From the NCBI GenBank assembly GCA_016699405.1, contig CP064972.1:2759501-2823500 (forward strand): a stretch of 64,000 nucleotides of DNA, in the 5' to 3' direction. A program made the translations under genes and the position numbers. Within the stretch, counting starts at the first letter, position 1. Each line of letters opens with the position of its first letter. The notes beneath the pieces are model-generated. The model saw nothing but the letters and a program-made list of their open reading frames with translations. It did no database searches and was not told the origin of the DNA. The DNA comes from Holophagales bacterium (lineage in GTDB: Bacteria > Acidobacteriota > Thermoanaerobaculia > Multivoradales > JAGPDF01). Of this stretch, positions 54,834 through 64,000 are shown in pieces.

Positions 54834-55913
54834 GTGTCGCAGCGGATGATCGAGCAGTTCATGCAGATGGTGCGGATCGACTCGGAGTCGGGCAACGAGG
54901 CCCGCTTCCTCGAGTGGTTGATGGGTGAGCTGCGCTCGATGGGTGCGACGGCCGATCTCGACAGCTACGGCAACCTGATCGCCTCGTTCCCGCCGCTTGG
55001 GTCAGCCGCGACCGAGCCGATCCTGCTCTCCTGTCACGCCGACACGGTGCGACCCGGGGTCGGGATCGAGCCGCGGCTCGGCGAGGACGGGATCATCCGC
55101 TCCGGGGGCGACACCATCCTCGGTGCCGACGACAAGGCCGGCATCGCCGAGGTCCTCGAAGCGCTGCGCACCGCGACGGTGCGGCCGCCGATCGAGTTCG
55201 CGGTGAGTCGCCAGGAGGAGGTCGGCCTGCTCGGCGTCAAGCAGCTCGACTTTGCGCGCCTCCGGGCGAAGCGCGGCTTCCTCATGGATAACGACACGCT
55301 CGACACGATCATCATCGGCGGGCCGACCTACATCACGCTCGATGTCGCGGTTACTGGCCGTTCGGCGCACGCCGGGATGGAGCCGGAGAAGGGGATCAAC
55401 GCGATCCGCGCGGCGGCCAAGGCGATCGCGGCGCTCCGTCTCGGACGGCTCGACCACCAGACCACCGCCAACGTCGGCGTCATCCAGGGCGGCATGATCC
55501 GCAACGGCGTACCTGCCTCGTGCAGCTTCCTCGCCGAGTGCCGCTCGGCCGACCATCCGACGGCCGCCGCGCTCGCCGAGGAGATGGTCGGCGTCATCCG
55601 TCGCGAGGTCGAAGCGGCCGGCGCGACGGTCGAGATCGTCGTCGACGAGAAGTGCCGCGCCTGCGTCATCCCCGAGGAGGCCTGGACGGTGCAGATCTCC
55701 AAGCAGGCCCTCGCCAAGGTCGGCATCGAAGCCAAGGCCGTGTTCATGACCGGATTCACCGACGCCTCGATCTACAACAACCACGGCATCGAAATGGCCG
55801 TCGTCGGCATCGGCGCCCAGGACGAGCACTCGACCACCGAGCACATCGCCGTCGCCGACATGGAGAAAGCCGTCCGCATGCTGCACGAGATCTTCCGGCT
55901 CACGGCGGGGTAG
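54834..55913 (+). CDS. M20-family peptidase (tripeptidase T-like)
   Basis: The product is a 359-residue zinc-dependent exopeptidase of the M20 family. Motifs: ILLSCHADTVRPG (about residues 63-75), GADDKAGIAEVLEAL (about 97-111), SRQEEVGLLG with the catalytic Glu pair (about 124-133), DVAVTGRSAHAGMEPEKG (dimerisation domain) and QDEHSTTEHI near the end, supplying the last metal His. These match the peptidase T-like M20 group. The GTG at 54834 is preceded by GGGAGGTGA. No signal peptide, so it acts in the cytoplasm on peptides. Confidence 0.9.
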   Translation: MSQRMIEQFMQMVRIDSESGNEARFLEWLMGELRSMGATADLDSYGNLIASFPPLGSAATEPILLSCHADTVRPGVGIEPRLGEDGIIRSGGDTILGADDKAGIAEVLEALRTATVRPPIEFAVSRQEEVGLLGVKQLDFARLRAKRGFLMDNDTLDTIIIGGPTYITLDVAVTGRSAHAGMEPEKGINAIRAAAKAIAALRLGRLDHQTTANVGVIQGGMIRNGVPASCSFLAECRSADHPTAAALAEEMVGVIRREVEAAGATVEIVVDEKCRACVIPEEAWTVQISKQALAKVGIEAKAVFMTGFTDASIYNNHGIEMAVVGIGAQDEHSTTEHIAVADMEKAVRMLHEIFRLTAG

Positions 55914-55946
55914 GGCGTCCGGAGGGCCCGGCTGCGGGTGCGCGGC

Positions 55947-56342
55947 TCAGAGAGTCGTGAAGCCGTCCTCCGGCCGCAGCTTGCGGTCGAAGGTCACGGT
56001 GTCCCGGCAGCCGGCGCGCTGGTTGCGCAGGGCGATCAGGTAGTCGGCGAAGTCGCCACGGCCGGCGCGGTAGCGGTCGATTGCTGTGCGCACCGCTTCG
56101 CGGTCGTCGACGGTGAACGGCGCCGCTCCGAGCAGCGCGTCGAGCGCGTCGGCGATCTCTCGCCGCTCGCGACCGTAACCTGTCCGCAGCACCCAGGCGA
56201 GCTCGCAGAGCACGATGACGTCGAGGTGGATCGCCTCGCCGTCGGTGGCGAGTGCGGCGACCAGCCGCTCGGCGCGCCGGAACTGCGCCGCGTCGTCGCG
56301 CAACAGGAAGCGGGCGAGGACGTTGGTGTCGAGTCCCCTCAT
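55947..56342 (-). CDS. vapC: VapC-like PIN-domain toxin
   Basis: The product is a 131-residue PIN ribonuclease. Conserved acidic residues: Asp5 in GLDTNVLARFLLRDD, Glu in CELAWVLR and Asp in RGDFADYLIALRNQ, with the fourth at TFDRKL. VapC toxins cut RNA (often initiator tRNA or rRNA). The ATG overlaps the antitoxin stop (ATGA), the usual order of antitoxin first. Confidence 0.92.
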   Translation of the reverse strand: MRGLDTNVLARFLLRDDAAQFRRAERLVAALATDGEAIHLDVIVLCELAWVLRTGYGRERREIADALDALLGAAPFTVDDREAVRTAIDRYRAGRGDFADYLIALRNQRAGCRDTVTFDRKLRPEDGFTTL

Positions 56343-56584
56343 CGTCCGCCGGCCGCCGCTCGTGCGATCGCCACGTCCATCTCGGCGAGCGAGAGGCGCC
56401 GTCCGCCCTTGCGGTGGAGCAGCCCGGCGAGCTCGCGGGCGTCGCGCCGCCGGACTTCGAGGTGGACGCCACCGCCAGGGGAGAGCGCGAACTCGAGCTG
56501 GTCGCCGGTCGCCAACTGCAGTGCGTCGCGTACCGCCTTCGGGATGGTGACCTGACCTTTCGAGGTGAGGGTGGCGACCGGCAT
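56339..56584 (-). CDS. vapB: AbrB/MazE-type antitoxin (VapB-like)
   Basis: The product is an 81-residue antitoxin. Residues about 3-45 form a swapped-hairpin AbrB DNA-binding domain (ATLTSKGQVTIPKAVRDAL); the rest is an Arg-rich toxin-binding tail. The ATG at 56584-56582 follows AAGGAG by six bases. It is the first gene of the leftward operon and should repress its own promoter together with VapC. Confidence 0.9.
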   Translation of the reverse strand: MPVATLTSKGQVTIPKAVRDALQLATGDQLEFALSPGGGVHLEVRRRDARELAGLLHRKGGRRLSLAEMDVAIARAAAGGR

Positions 56585-56590
56585 GGTGAT

Positions 56591-56611
56591 CTCCTTACTT
56601 TCGTCCTTACT
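56591..56611 (-). promoter_or_regulatory. Candidate VapBC operator: paired AGTAAGGA repeats
   Basis: TCCTTACT occurs at 56592-56599 and again at 56604-56611 (plus strand), a 12-bp period, about one helical turn. The first copy includes the antitoxin ribosome-binding site. Repeats of this kind upstream of VapB are typical binding sites for AbrB-fold antitoxins. Confidence 0.45.
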
Positions 56612-56695
56612 CTAGCCGGGACCCATCGCGCGGGCAATCCGGGAGGAGCAGGCCGACGGTTCGTCGGCCCGATCGGCCCGGGCCGCGGCGCACGG

Positions 56696-57432
56696 TCAGC
56701 GGCCGGCTGGCGCGCGCCTCCGGCTAAGTGCCCGCCACCCCCACAGCGCCACGCCGGAGAGCGAAGTGAGGACCGCCAGCGCCGCGGCGATCGACAGAAG
56801 CGGGTGGTGGATCCGCTCGCGCTCGGTGTAGTCCATCAAGTGGAGCATGTAGAAGAAGTCGTAGACCCGCCACCAGGAGTTGCGGCGGGCGACGACCTCG
56901 CCGGTGATGGCGTCGAGATAGAGGCGCGGATGCCGCGGGTGATCGAGCTCGACGCGCCAGAGGGGGAGGCGGCGGCCGCGAACCTCGATCGGCGGGTTCT
57001 CGGAGATCAGCACGGCCGCGGCCACCTTCACCGGCTGCGCGAAGTCGGCGAGGGCAAGCTCCTCGGCGAGCTTGCGGTCCACCCTCGGGCGCACGGTGCC
57101 GTCCCGGGCGTCGACGACCGCGATCGGGTCGCCCTCGCGGCGCAGCTCGTAGAGCGGCTCCCCGTCGCGCCCGGCGCGCAGCGTCACCGCACCAACGCCG
57201 TCGACCGATCCCCCGGCCTGGCGCAGGCGGTCGATCGCTTCGGCGGGAGTGATCGTCACGCCCGAGGCGTCGAGTGGCGACGGCTTGCGCTCGCGCGCGT
57301 CGATTTTCCCGTGCACCGTATCGGGATGACGAGGCTGAAATAGAGCCCGCCGGCGCTCCATGCGAGGAGCTGCAGCGAGACCGCCAAGCCGATCCAGCGG
57401 TGGAGAACGTAGGTGCGACGGCGCCAGCTCAT
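56696..57432 (-). pseudogene. PepSY-domain membrane protein, frameshifted
   Basis: Two frames make one protein. Translation begins at the ATG at 57432-57430 (MSWRRRTYVLHRWIGLAVSL, then a TM helix and GGLYFSLVIP), after GGGAGGT. The sequence then shifts by one base near 57316-57328 to DTVHGKIDARER, continuing with a PepSY-like domain (YLDAITGEVVARRNSWWRVY) and a TM helix at the C-terminus (LAVLTSLSGVALWGW). Total length, 737 bases, is not divisible by three. PepSY-associated TM proteins take part in iron or electron-transfer functions at the membrane. A lone frameshift could be a sequencing error or a real recent inactivation. Confidence 0.7.
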
Positions 57433-57571
57433 CGGAAGACCTCCCGGGAAAGGGGGGATGGTACCCGAGTCGCTGCCGAGAGGGGCTTGCGTGACCGGCC
57501 GGGTCGCCGCAGGATTCCGAGAACGTGGAAGTTGGCCGTCCTCATCCCGGCTCATGCCGCGGGGGAGCGTG

Positions 57572-59947
57572 ATGCGAAGAGCTTCGATGGCGCTGATCGT
57601 TGGAGTCGCGATCCTCGGCTCCTTGCCGAGGTCGCTGGAGGCGGTCGAGGGAGCGCTCTCGCCTGCGACCCCGGCAGCTGCGGAGCGGGCGTCGAGAGGC
57701 ACCGGAGGACCCGCTTCGCGCGCGACGGCCGGGAGCGGGGCTCTCGTGTCGCCGACCGGGACTGCGAGCACCTTGTCGGTTCCCGGGGCTGAGGCTGCCG
57801 GCGGCGGTCTGGGGCCGGAGGATCTGGGGCCGTTCCCGCGCCGCTGGACCTGGAGAGGCATGGGGTCCGCGATCGGCGCCCGGCGTCTCGAGGTGGCCGA
57901 TCTCGACCTCGACGGTCGCGACGAGATCGTGGTGACTGGTGCCGGCACTCCGAGCTACGGTCTGTCGAGCCACTGGCAGGTCCTACGGTGGACGGCCTTC
58001 GGTTACAACCAGGTCTGGGCCTCCGAGCTCTACCCCACCGGTCTTGGCGGAATCGACGTGGCTCAGGCCGACGAGGACAGCGCGCTCGAGATCGTCGTGG
58101 CCGCGGCTGGCCTGCTGGAGATCCACGACGGGCTCACGCGGCAGATCCAGGCGAGCTTCCCGATCACGACGGTCTGGCCGATGGCCGTTGCGGTGGGCGA
58201 CGTGGACGCCGACGGGGCGTTGGAAGCGGTGGTGGTCGACCGCGACGACCTCTACGTCTACGGCCTGGAAAGTCAAGAGCTCGAAGCGGTCAAGCACGGA
58301 TTCGGCGGGTTCACCCTGAGCCTAGGCCAGGCGGATGACGATCCTCCCCTCGAGATCGCGGTGATCAACGGATGGCTTCCCGGCTGGGTTCTCGACGGGG
58401 GCTCACTGCTCGTTCAGTGGGAAAGGACAGAGGGTCTCGGAGACTCGGTGGCATTCGGGAACCTCGACGCGGACCCGCACGCCGAGCTGGTGACGGGATG
58501 GTCCGGAGGGGAGGGACTCCGGGCCTTCGACGTCGAGTCCGGGAGCCAGCTCTGGAAGGTCCCCGGCGTGGATGTCACCGCGCTGCAGGTCGCCGATGTC
58601 GATGGCGATGGCGAGGCGGAGGTCATCTACGGCGGTGTCGGTTGGGGGGCACTGCATGTGCTCTCGGGATCGACGGGCGTGGAGGAGTCGTTCGTGGCCA
58701 ATCCCGACTGGGGAATCCAGAGCGTCGCGGCCGGGGACACGGATGGTGACGGACATGTCGAGCTTGTCTGGGGTTCCGGCGGAGCGGGGGTCGGCTTTGG
58801 CAAGCTGATCGTCGCCGACTCCTCGTCCCGCGCGGTGGAGTGGCGAAGCCGCGAAACCACAGGCGAGTTCCGTGCCCTTGCGGCCTCGGATCTCGAGGGC
58901 GACGGCGAGAAGACGCTCCTCGCCTCCGCCTGGTCGTCGCCCGATGGCGACCCCCGAGGCGGTCTGATGGCTTTCGACCTCCACCGGGAGCGAGCGGTGC
59001 CGATCAGTTCGCCAGCTTACCCGGACGCCTGGATACTCCTCTCGAGAATCGCCTCAGGCAATCTGGACGGAGATGGCCAGGACGAGCTCTGCCTGGCCAA
59101 CACGTTGGGCCGCCGCGGCCTGATCACCTGCTACGACGGACTCTCCTGGGCGAAACAATGGCAGGCCACGCTGCCCGACTGGCTGACAGGTGCCTCGATG
59201 CTGATCGGCGATATCGACGGCGATCTCCGTCCCGAGGTCGTCGTCGGGGCGAGGAGCTGGAACTCCTCAGCCAAGGAGCTCTCCGTCTTCTGCTTTGATG
59301 GCGAGACCGGCAAGCTCGAGTGGCAGTCTCCCGCGCTAGGAGGTGCATGGGAAGAACTCCCACTCCTCCGGGCGTGGCATCGTGCGATGGCGGACCGCTC
59401 GGAGTTGGTCGTCGCCAAGTCCGGGGAGGGCCTTTTCTTCCTCGATGGCCGAAGCGGCGAACTTGCGCGTGTCCCGCTCGATCTTTCGATCACCGCCTTG
59501 GACGTCGCGGCCCGCAGCCCGGGTTTCGCGGAGGAGATCTTCGTCGGTCTCGAGGACGGCACGATCAGAGTCGTCGACCCGGTGGCGGGAGGCGCCACGA
59601 CGATCCTTCTGAGCCTCGGAGCGAGAGTGGACGCGCTTGCCGTCGGCGATGTCAGCGGGAGCCCTGCGAGCGATTTCGTCGTATCTCTTCGGAGCCAGCT
59701 GCGCGTCCTCGACGGAGCCTCCGGGAATGAGATTTGGAGGAGTGGCCTACTGGCACCTGCGAGTGGCCAACGTGACTCTCTCCTGTTCGCGGATCTCGAC
59801 GGCGATCGGCGGCGGGACGTGGTGACAGCGACCGCTTTCGGAGTCGTGGGCTATTTGAGCAACCCGAAGCCGAGTATGCCGTTCCGGGACGGGTCCGAAT
59901 GGGGCGACCTGCGCCGCTGGTCGCGGAGCTCGCTCGCGGTTCCCTGA
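57572..59947 (+). CDS. Secreted FG-GAP/VCBS-like repeat protein
   Basis: The product is a 791-residue exported protein. The ATG at 57572 follows GGGGGAG by five bases; longer upstream frames lack a signal sequence. A signal peptide (SMALIVGVAILGSLPRSLEA) is followed by a low-complexity linker and then about ten FG-GAP/VCBS-type repeats with calcium-binding DxDxDG loops: VADLDLDGRDEIVVTGAG, GDVDADGALEAVVVD, VADVDGDGEAEVIYGG, AGDTDGDGHVELVWG, GNLDGDGQDELCLAN and FADLDGDRRRDVVTA. The fold is expected to be a beta-propeller, with integrin-like surface function. Function unknown. Confidence 0.85.
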   Translation: MRRASMALIVGVAILGSLPRSLEAVEGALSPATPAAAERASRGTGGPASRATAGSGALVSPTGTASTLSVPGAEAAGGGLGPEDLGPFPRRWTWRGMGSAIGARRLEVADLDLDGRDEIVVTGAGTPSYGLSSHWQVLRWTAFGYNQVWASELYPTGLGGIDVAQADEDSALEIVVAAAGLLEIHDGLTRQIQASFPITTVWPMAVAVGDVDADGALEAVVVDRDDLYVYGLESQELEAVKHGFGGFTLSLGQADDDPPLEIAVINGWLPGWVLDGGSLLVQWERTEGLGDSVAFGNLDADPHAELVTGWSGGEGLRAFDVESGSQLWKVPGVDVTALQVADVDGDGEAEVIYGGVGWGALHVLSGSTGVEESFVANPDWGIQSVAAGDTDGDGHVELVWGSGGAGVGFGKLIVADSSSRAVEWRSRETTGEFRALAASDLEGDGEKTLLASAWSSPDGDPRGGLMAFDLHRERAVPISSPAYPDAWILLSRIASGNLDGDGQDELCLANTLGRRGLITCYDGLSWAKQWQATLPDWLTGASMLIGDIDGDLRPEVVVGARSWNSSAKELSVFCFDGETGKLEWQSPALGGAWEELPLLRAWHRAMADRSELVVAKSGEGLFFLDGRSGELARVPLDLSITALDVAARSPGFAEEIFVGLEDGTIRVVDPVAGGATTILLSLGARVDALAVGDVSGSPASDFVVSLRSQLRVLDGASGNEIWRSGLLAPASGQRDSLLFADLDGDRRRDVVTATAFGVVGYLSNPKPSMPFRDGSEWGDLRRWSRSSLAVP

Positions 59948-60087
59948 AGACGAGTGCAGCTCGGCGATTTCAGACTCCCGTCGATCCCGCGCATCGCGGC
60001 CGAGCCGCCGCTCCGCTAGACTTGGCCCTCGGGGCCCCGGTCGCGAGCCCCAGCGCTCCCACCCACGTTCCACTCGAGGAGGGAATC

Positions 60088-61265
<1,178 letters not shown>

Positions 61266-61266
<1 letters not shown>

Positions 61267-62138
61267 TGGCGATCTGGCTGAACGAAAAGACCCGCCTCCT
61301 GGTCCAGGGCATCACCGGCAAGGAGGGCAAGTTCCACGCCCTCGGCTGCCGCGACTACGGCACCCAGGTCGTCGCCGGCGTGACGCCCGGCAAGGGCGGC
61401 GAGGTGGTCGAGGGGATCCCGGTGTTCGACTCCGTCGAGGAGGCCCGCCAGCAGACCGGGGCCAACGCGGCGATGATCTTCGTGCCGCCGCCGTTCGCCG
61501 CCGACGCGATCATGGAGGCCGCGGGCGCGGGCATCGAGCTCGTCGTCGCGATCACCGAGGGCGTGCCGGTCGACGACATGCTCAAGGTCAAGGCCTTCCT
61601 GCGCGACCATCCGACGCGGCTGATCGGCCCGAACTGTCCGGGCATCATCTCGCCGGGCAAGGGCAAGATCGGCATCATGCCGGGCCACATCCACCGCCCG
61701 GGCCGTGTCGGCGTCGTCTCCCGCTCCGGAACGCTCACCTACGAGGCGGTCTGGCAGCTCACCAACCTCGGTCTCGGCCAGTCGACCTGCGTCGGCATCG
61801 GCGGCGACCCGGTCAACGGGACCAACTTCCTCGACGTCCTCGCGGCGTACAAGGACGACGCGGAGACCGAGGCGGTGGTGATGATCGGCGAGATCGGCGG
61901 CAGCGCCGAGGAAGAGGCCGCGGCGTGGATCAAGGCCGAGTTCGACCGCCCGGTGGTCGGCTTCATCGCCGGTCGCACGGCGCCTCCGGGACGTCGCATG
62001 GGGCATGCCGGCGCCATCATCGCCGGCGGCAAGGGGACGGCGAAGGAGAAGATGGAAGCGATGAAGGCCGCCGGCATTCACGTCTGCGAGTCGCCGGGCG
62101 ACCTCGGCTCCACGGTCGCCCGCGCCCTCGGGCGGTAG
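61266..62138 (+). CDS. sucD: Succinate-CoA ligase, alpha subunit
   Basis: The product is the 290-residue CoA-binding subunit. It has the Rossmann-type start VQGITGKEGKFHALGCRDYG, GPNCPGIISPGKGKIGIMPG and the phosphohistidine loop GHAGAIIAGGKGTAKEKMEA. The ATG at 61266 overlaps the sucC stop; GTG 61263 is an alternative in the same frame. GGGAGG lies upstream at 61255-61260. The length matches SucD. Confidence 0.96.
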
Positions 62139-62150
62139 GCGGGAGTCGCG

Positions 62151-62822
62151 ATGCGACGATTCCCCGGCGGTGGCTGGCTGGCCCTGCTCGGCGGCGGCGA
62201 GTTCTCCTTCGGCGAGACCGAGGAGGCCGACGCAGCCTGGCTGGAGAAGACGCCGCCGGGGGTCGTCGGATTCGTTCCGGCGGCCAGCGGCTCGGAAGAG
62301 TACCCGCAGCATTTCGCCGAGTACCTCCAGGAGGCCTTCGAGCGCGAGGTCGAGACGCTCCCGCTCTACCGGCCGCGCGACGCGCGTCGTGGGCGCAACG
62401 CCGAGCGGGTCGCCGCCTGTGCGGCGGTCTACCTCGGCGGCGGGGTCTCCGATCACCTGATCGACACGCTCGCGGGCAGTCCGGCGCTCGCCGCTCTCGA
62501 GGCCAGCCTGAGCGGCGGCGGCGTCGTGGTGGCGATCGCTGCGGCGGCCCAGGCGCTCGGCGCGGCGACCCGGGGGATCGCGGGAGGGCGGACCATTCCC
62601 GGTCTCGGCTGGTTGCCGGGGGGGGCGGTCGAGGCGAACTTCGATCCCGACCATGACCGGCGGCTTCGCAGCCTCCTGCAGTCCGGCGGGGTAGAGTGGG
62701 CCGTGGGGATTCCGGCCGAGGGGGCCCTGCTGCTCGGTCCGGACGGGGTCTTCGAGACCGTCGGCTCCGTTTTCCTGCTTTCGTCGCCTGACGGTGAGCT
62801 CGAGGAGCTCGAGTCGGAGTGA
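62151..62822 (+). CDS. Peptidase S51/cyanophycinase-like protein lacking the nucleophile Ser
   Basis: The product is a 223-residue protein with the fold of type 1 glutamine amidotransferase-like S51 enzymes: LALLGGGEFSFG, VGFVPAASGSEEY, AAVYLGGGVSDHLIDTL. The nucleophile elbow normally reads GxSAGA. Here it is AIAAAAQALG (residues 128-137), with Ala130 where Ser should be. So it is probably not a peptidase, or the chemistry has moved. It follows sucD by 12 bases, in the same operon. Function unknown. Confidence 0.75.
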   Translation: MRRFPGGGWLALLGGGEFSFGETEEADAAWLEKTPPGVVGFVPAASGSEEYPQHFAEYLQEAFEREVETLPLYRPRDARRGRNAERVAACAAVYLGGGVSDHLIDTLAGSPALAALEASLSGGGVVVAIAAAAQALGAATRGIAGGRTIPGLGWLPGGAVEANFDPDHDRRLRSLLQSGGVEWAVGIPAEGALLLGPDGVFETVGSVFLLSSPDGELEELESE

Positions 62823-62870
62823 CCCTCATCCGGCCTCGCCCGGCGAAGCGTAGAGAGACTGGAGGATCTC

Positions 62871-63401
62871 GTGAAAATGATCGGAAAACTGTTCAGTCTC
62901 GCTACGGTCGGTCTGGCTTTCGCCGGCTCTCTCGCCTTCTCGGCCATTTCCGGAGCCGCCGAGCTCGACCTGGGAGCGTCGCTCCCCGACGTGACCGCCC
63001 CGGACCAGGACGGCAAGGCGATCCAGCTCGCCGAAGCGGCCGGAAAAGGGTTCACCCTCGTCTACTTCTACCCGAAGGCGGACACTCCGGGTTGCACCAA
63101 GCAGGCGTGCAGCCTGCGTGACGCTTACGCGCAGCTCGGCGAGAAGGGGGTCCGCGTCTTCGGCGTATCGACCGACGACGTCGCCGCGCAGAAGGCGTTC
63201 CAACTGAAGTACAAGCTGCCGTTCGAGCTCCTCGCCGATTCCGACAAGAAGGTCACGGCGGCCTTCGGCGTGCCGACCACCGCAGGTTACGCCAAGCGCC
63301 AGGCCTTCCTGTTCAAGGACGGCAAGCTCGTCTGGCGCGATCTCGCCGCATCGACCGAGAAGCAGGCCGCCGACGTGCTCGAGGCGATCAAGACCCTGTG
63401 A
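62871..63401 (+). CDS. Exported thiol peroxidase (Bcp/PrxQ-like peroxiredoxin)
   Basis: The product is a 176-residue peroxiredoxin with a signal peptide (LFSLATVGLAFAGSLAFSAI). The peroxidatic motif is FYPKADTPGCTKQACSLRD, with Cys in TPGC as the attacking thiol and a second Cys five residues on as the resolving Cys, the BCP/PrxQ arrangement. It reduces peroxides outside the cytoplasm, so the reductant must be a periplasmic thioredoxin. The GTG start is preceded by GGAGG. A terminator follows. Confidence 0.93.
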   Translation: MKMIGKLFSLATVGLAFAGSLAFSAISGAAELDLGASLPDVTAPDQDGKAIQLAEAAGKGFTLVYFYPKADTPGCTKQACSLRDAYAQLGEKGVRVFGVSTDDVAAQKAFQLKYKLPFELLADSDKKVTAAFGVPTTAGYAKRQAFLFKDGKLVWRDLAASTEKQAADVLEAIKTL

Positions 63402-63428
63402 CCCTCGCGCAGGATCGGCAGGACCCCG

Positions 63429-63463
63429 CGGCCGCCGGTGGTTTCGGCGGCCGTTCGCTTTTT
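63429..63463 (+). terminator. Rho-independent terminator of the peroxiredoxin gene
   Basis: CGGCCGCC (63429-63436) pairs with GGCGGCCG (63446-63453), nine-base loop, followed by TTCGCTTTTT. It ends the operon running from sucC. Confidence 0.8.
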
Positions 63464-63704
63464 CCGGGCTCGCGCCGGAGGTCCCTGTCGCGCACGGATG
63501 AAGCCGCCGGCTCTCTGCGCTAGGATTCGCCTGCGCCGGCGACCTCCTGCCCGCGATCCCAGTCCAGGCCTTCGCGCCTCCGCCGTACGGCGCCGCCCGT
63601 CTGCGGGTGCGGTGGATCGGATCGCGAGGCCGGGGCGAGGTCGGCCCCGAATCGACATCGTTCCACCTCAACGAGCTCGCTCGAACCGAAAAGGACCTCA
63701 CGCC
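63464..63704 (+). promoter_or_regulatory. Upstream region of ndk
   Basis: No gene is seen between the terminator and ndk. TAGGAT at 63521-63526 fits the TAGNNT hexamer found upstream of several genes in the window and may be the -10 box for ndk, which would leave a leader of about 175 bases. AAAGGAC at 63689-63695 serves as ribosome-binding site. Confidence 0.35.
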
Positions 63705-64000
63705 ATGGAAATGACCCTCACCATCATCAAGCCGGATGCCGTCGCGGCGGGCCACACCGGCGCCATCCTGGCTCACCTCGAGAAGGCCGGTTTCACGATC
63801 CGCGGCCTGCGGATGATCCACCTCACCGCCGAGCAGGCGGGCGGTTTCTACGCGGTTCACAAGGAGCGCCCGTTCTACGGCAGCCTCGTCGAGTTCATGA
63901 CCAGTGGGCCGTGTGTCCCGGTGGCGCTCGAGCGCGACAACGCCGTGCTCGGCCTGCGCGAGGTGATGGGCGCGACCGACGTCGCCAAGGCCGCGGCGGG
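63705..64000 (+). CDS. ndk: Nucleoside diphosphate kinase (5' part, cut at window end)
   Basis: Only the first 98 residues are in the window. The start MEMTLTIIKPDAVAAGHTGA and RPFYGSLVEFMTSGPCVPVA are the standard Ndk sequences; the active-site His would lie beyond the edge. It transfers the gamma-phosphate from ATP to other nucleoside diphosphates via phosphohistidine. The ATG at 63705 has AAAGGAC upstream; ATG 63711 would be two codons later. Confidence 0.96.
   Translation, partial: MEMTLTIIKPDAVAAGHTGAILAHLEKAGFTIRGLRMIHLTAEQAGGFYAVHKERPFYGSLVEFMTSGPCVPVALERDNAVLGLREVMGATDVAKAAA

Overview
The window is a high-GC bacterial chromosome segment. It carries housekeeping genes (typA, ddl, cdd, sucCD, ndk, the futalosine-pathway gene mqnD) and an unusually large set of secreted, multidomain proteins: subtilisin-like proteases, a CSLREA beta-helix protein, an ELWxxDGT-repeat protein, FG-GAP/VCBS-like and other propeller-like proteins, and a trypsin-fold protein. 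This mix, with futalosine-type menaquinone synthesis, an ECF sigma factor, c-di-GMP and STAS/SpoIIE signalling, resembles Acidobacteriota of the Thermoanaerobaculia type. That placement is inferred from gene content alone; there is no rRNA or tRNA gene to anchor it. No CRISPR array, tRNA, rRNA or prophage was seen.

Layout. 1-7.1 kb: the 5' end of a DsbD-like gene, typA, and two large secreted proteins ending in a DGFESG tag. 7.1-11.2 kb: an accessory island whose base composition looks less GC-rich, with small orphan genes, three copies of a short repeat and an intact IS3-family element. The IS has a perfect 4-bp target duplication and splits a small gene that encodes an HExxH motif. 11.2-20.3 kb: two divergent S8 proteases, one ending in an IPTL-type sorting tail, the other in the DGFESG tag. 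20.4-25.8 kb: an aconitase-family enzyme with its swivel domain first, and a PAS/GAF/GGDEF sensor. 25.9-30.6 kb: an ELWxxDGT protein and small envelope proteins.

30.7-39.6 kb: an ECF sigma factor translationally coupled to a membrane VWA protein, then a GT-C-like membrane protein coupled to a STAS protein, an asparaginase, a CKX-like flavin oxidoreductase and ddl. 39.7-46.5 kb: a trypsin-fold protein lacking two catalytic residues, a secreted protein of unknown function, mqnD-gph, a GT-C-like membrane protein and cdd. 46.5-56.6 kb: a SpoIIE-type phosphatase, an HD-GYP protein, a short-chain dehydrogenase, an MBL-fold operon, a secreted propeller, an M20 peptidase and a VapBC pair. 56.7-64 kb: a frameshifted PepSY gene, an FG-GAP/VCBS-like protein, sucCD, a degenerate S51-like protein, an exported peroxiredoxin and the start of ndk.

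The strongest leads are as follows. (1) The trypsin-like protein has His-to-Asn and Ser-to-Ala changes and carries a C-terminal 'FWFF...DN' module that also occurs twice in the ELWxxDGT protein. (2) Three large secreted proteins share a C-terminal DGFESG...W tag. (3) An ECF sigma factor overlaps a gene that looks like an anti-sigma/VWA fusion. (4) The low-GC island has an IS-broken HExxH gene translationally coupled to a membrane-anchored partner.
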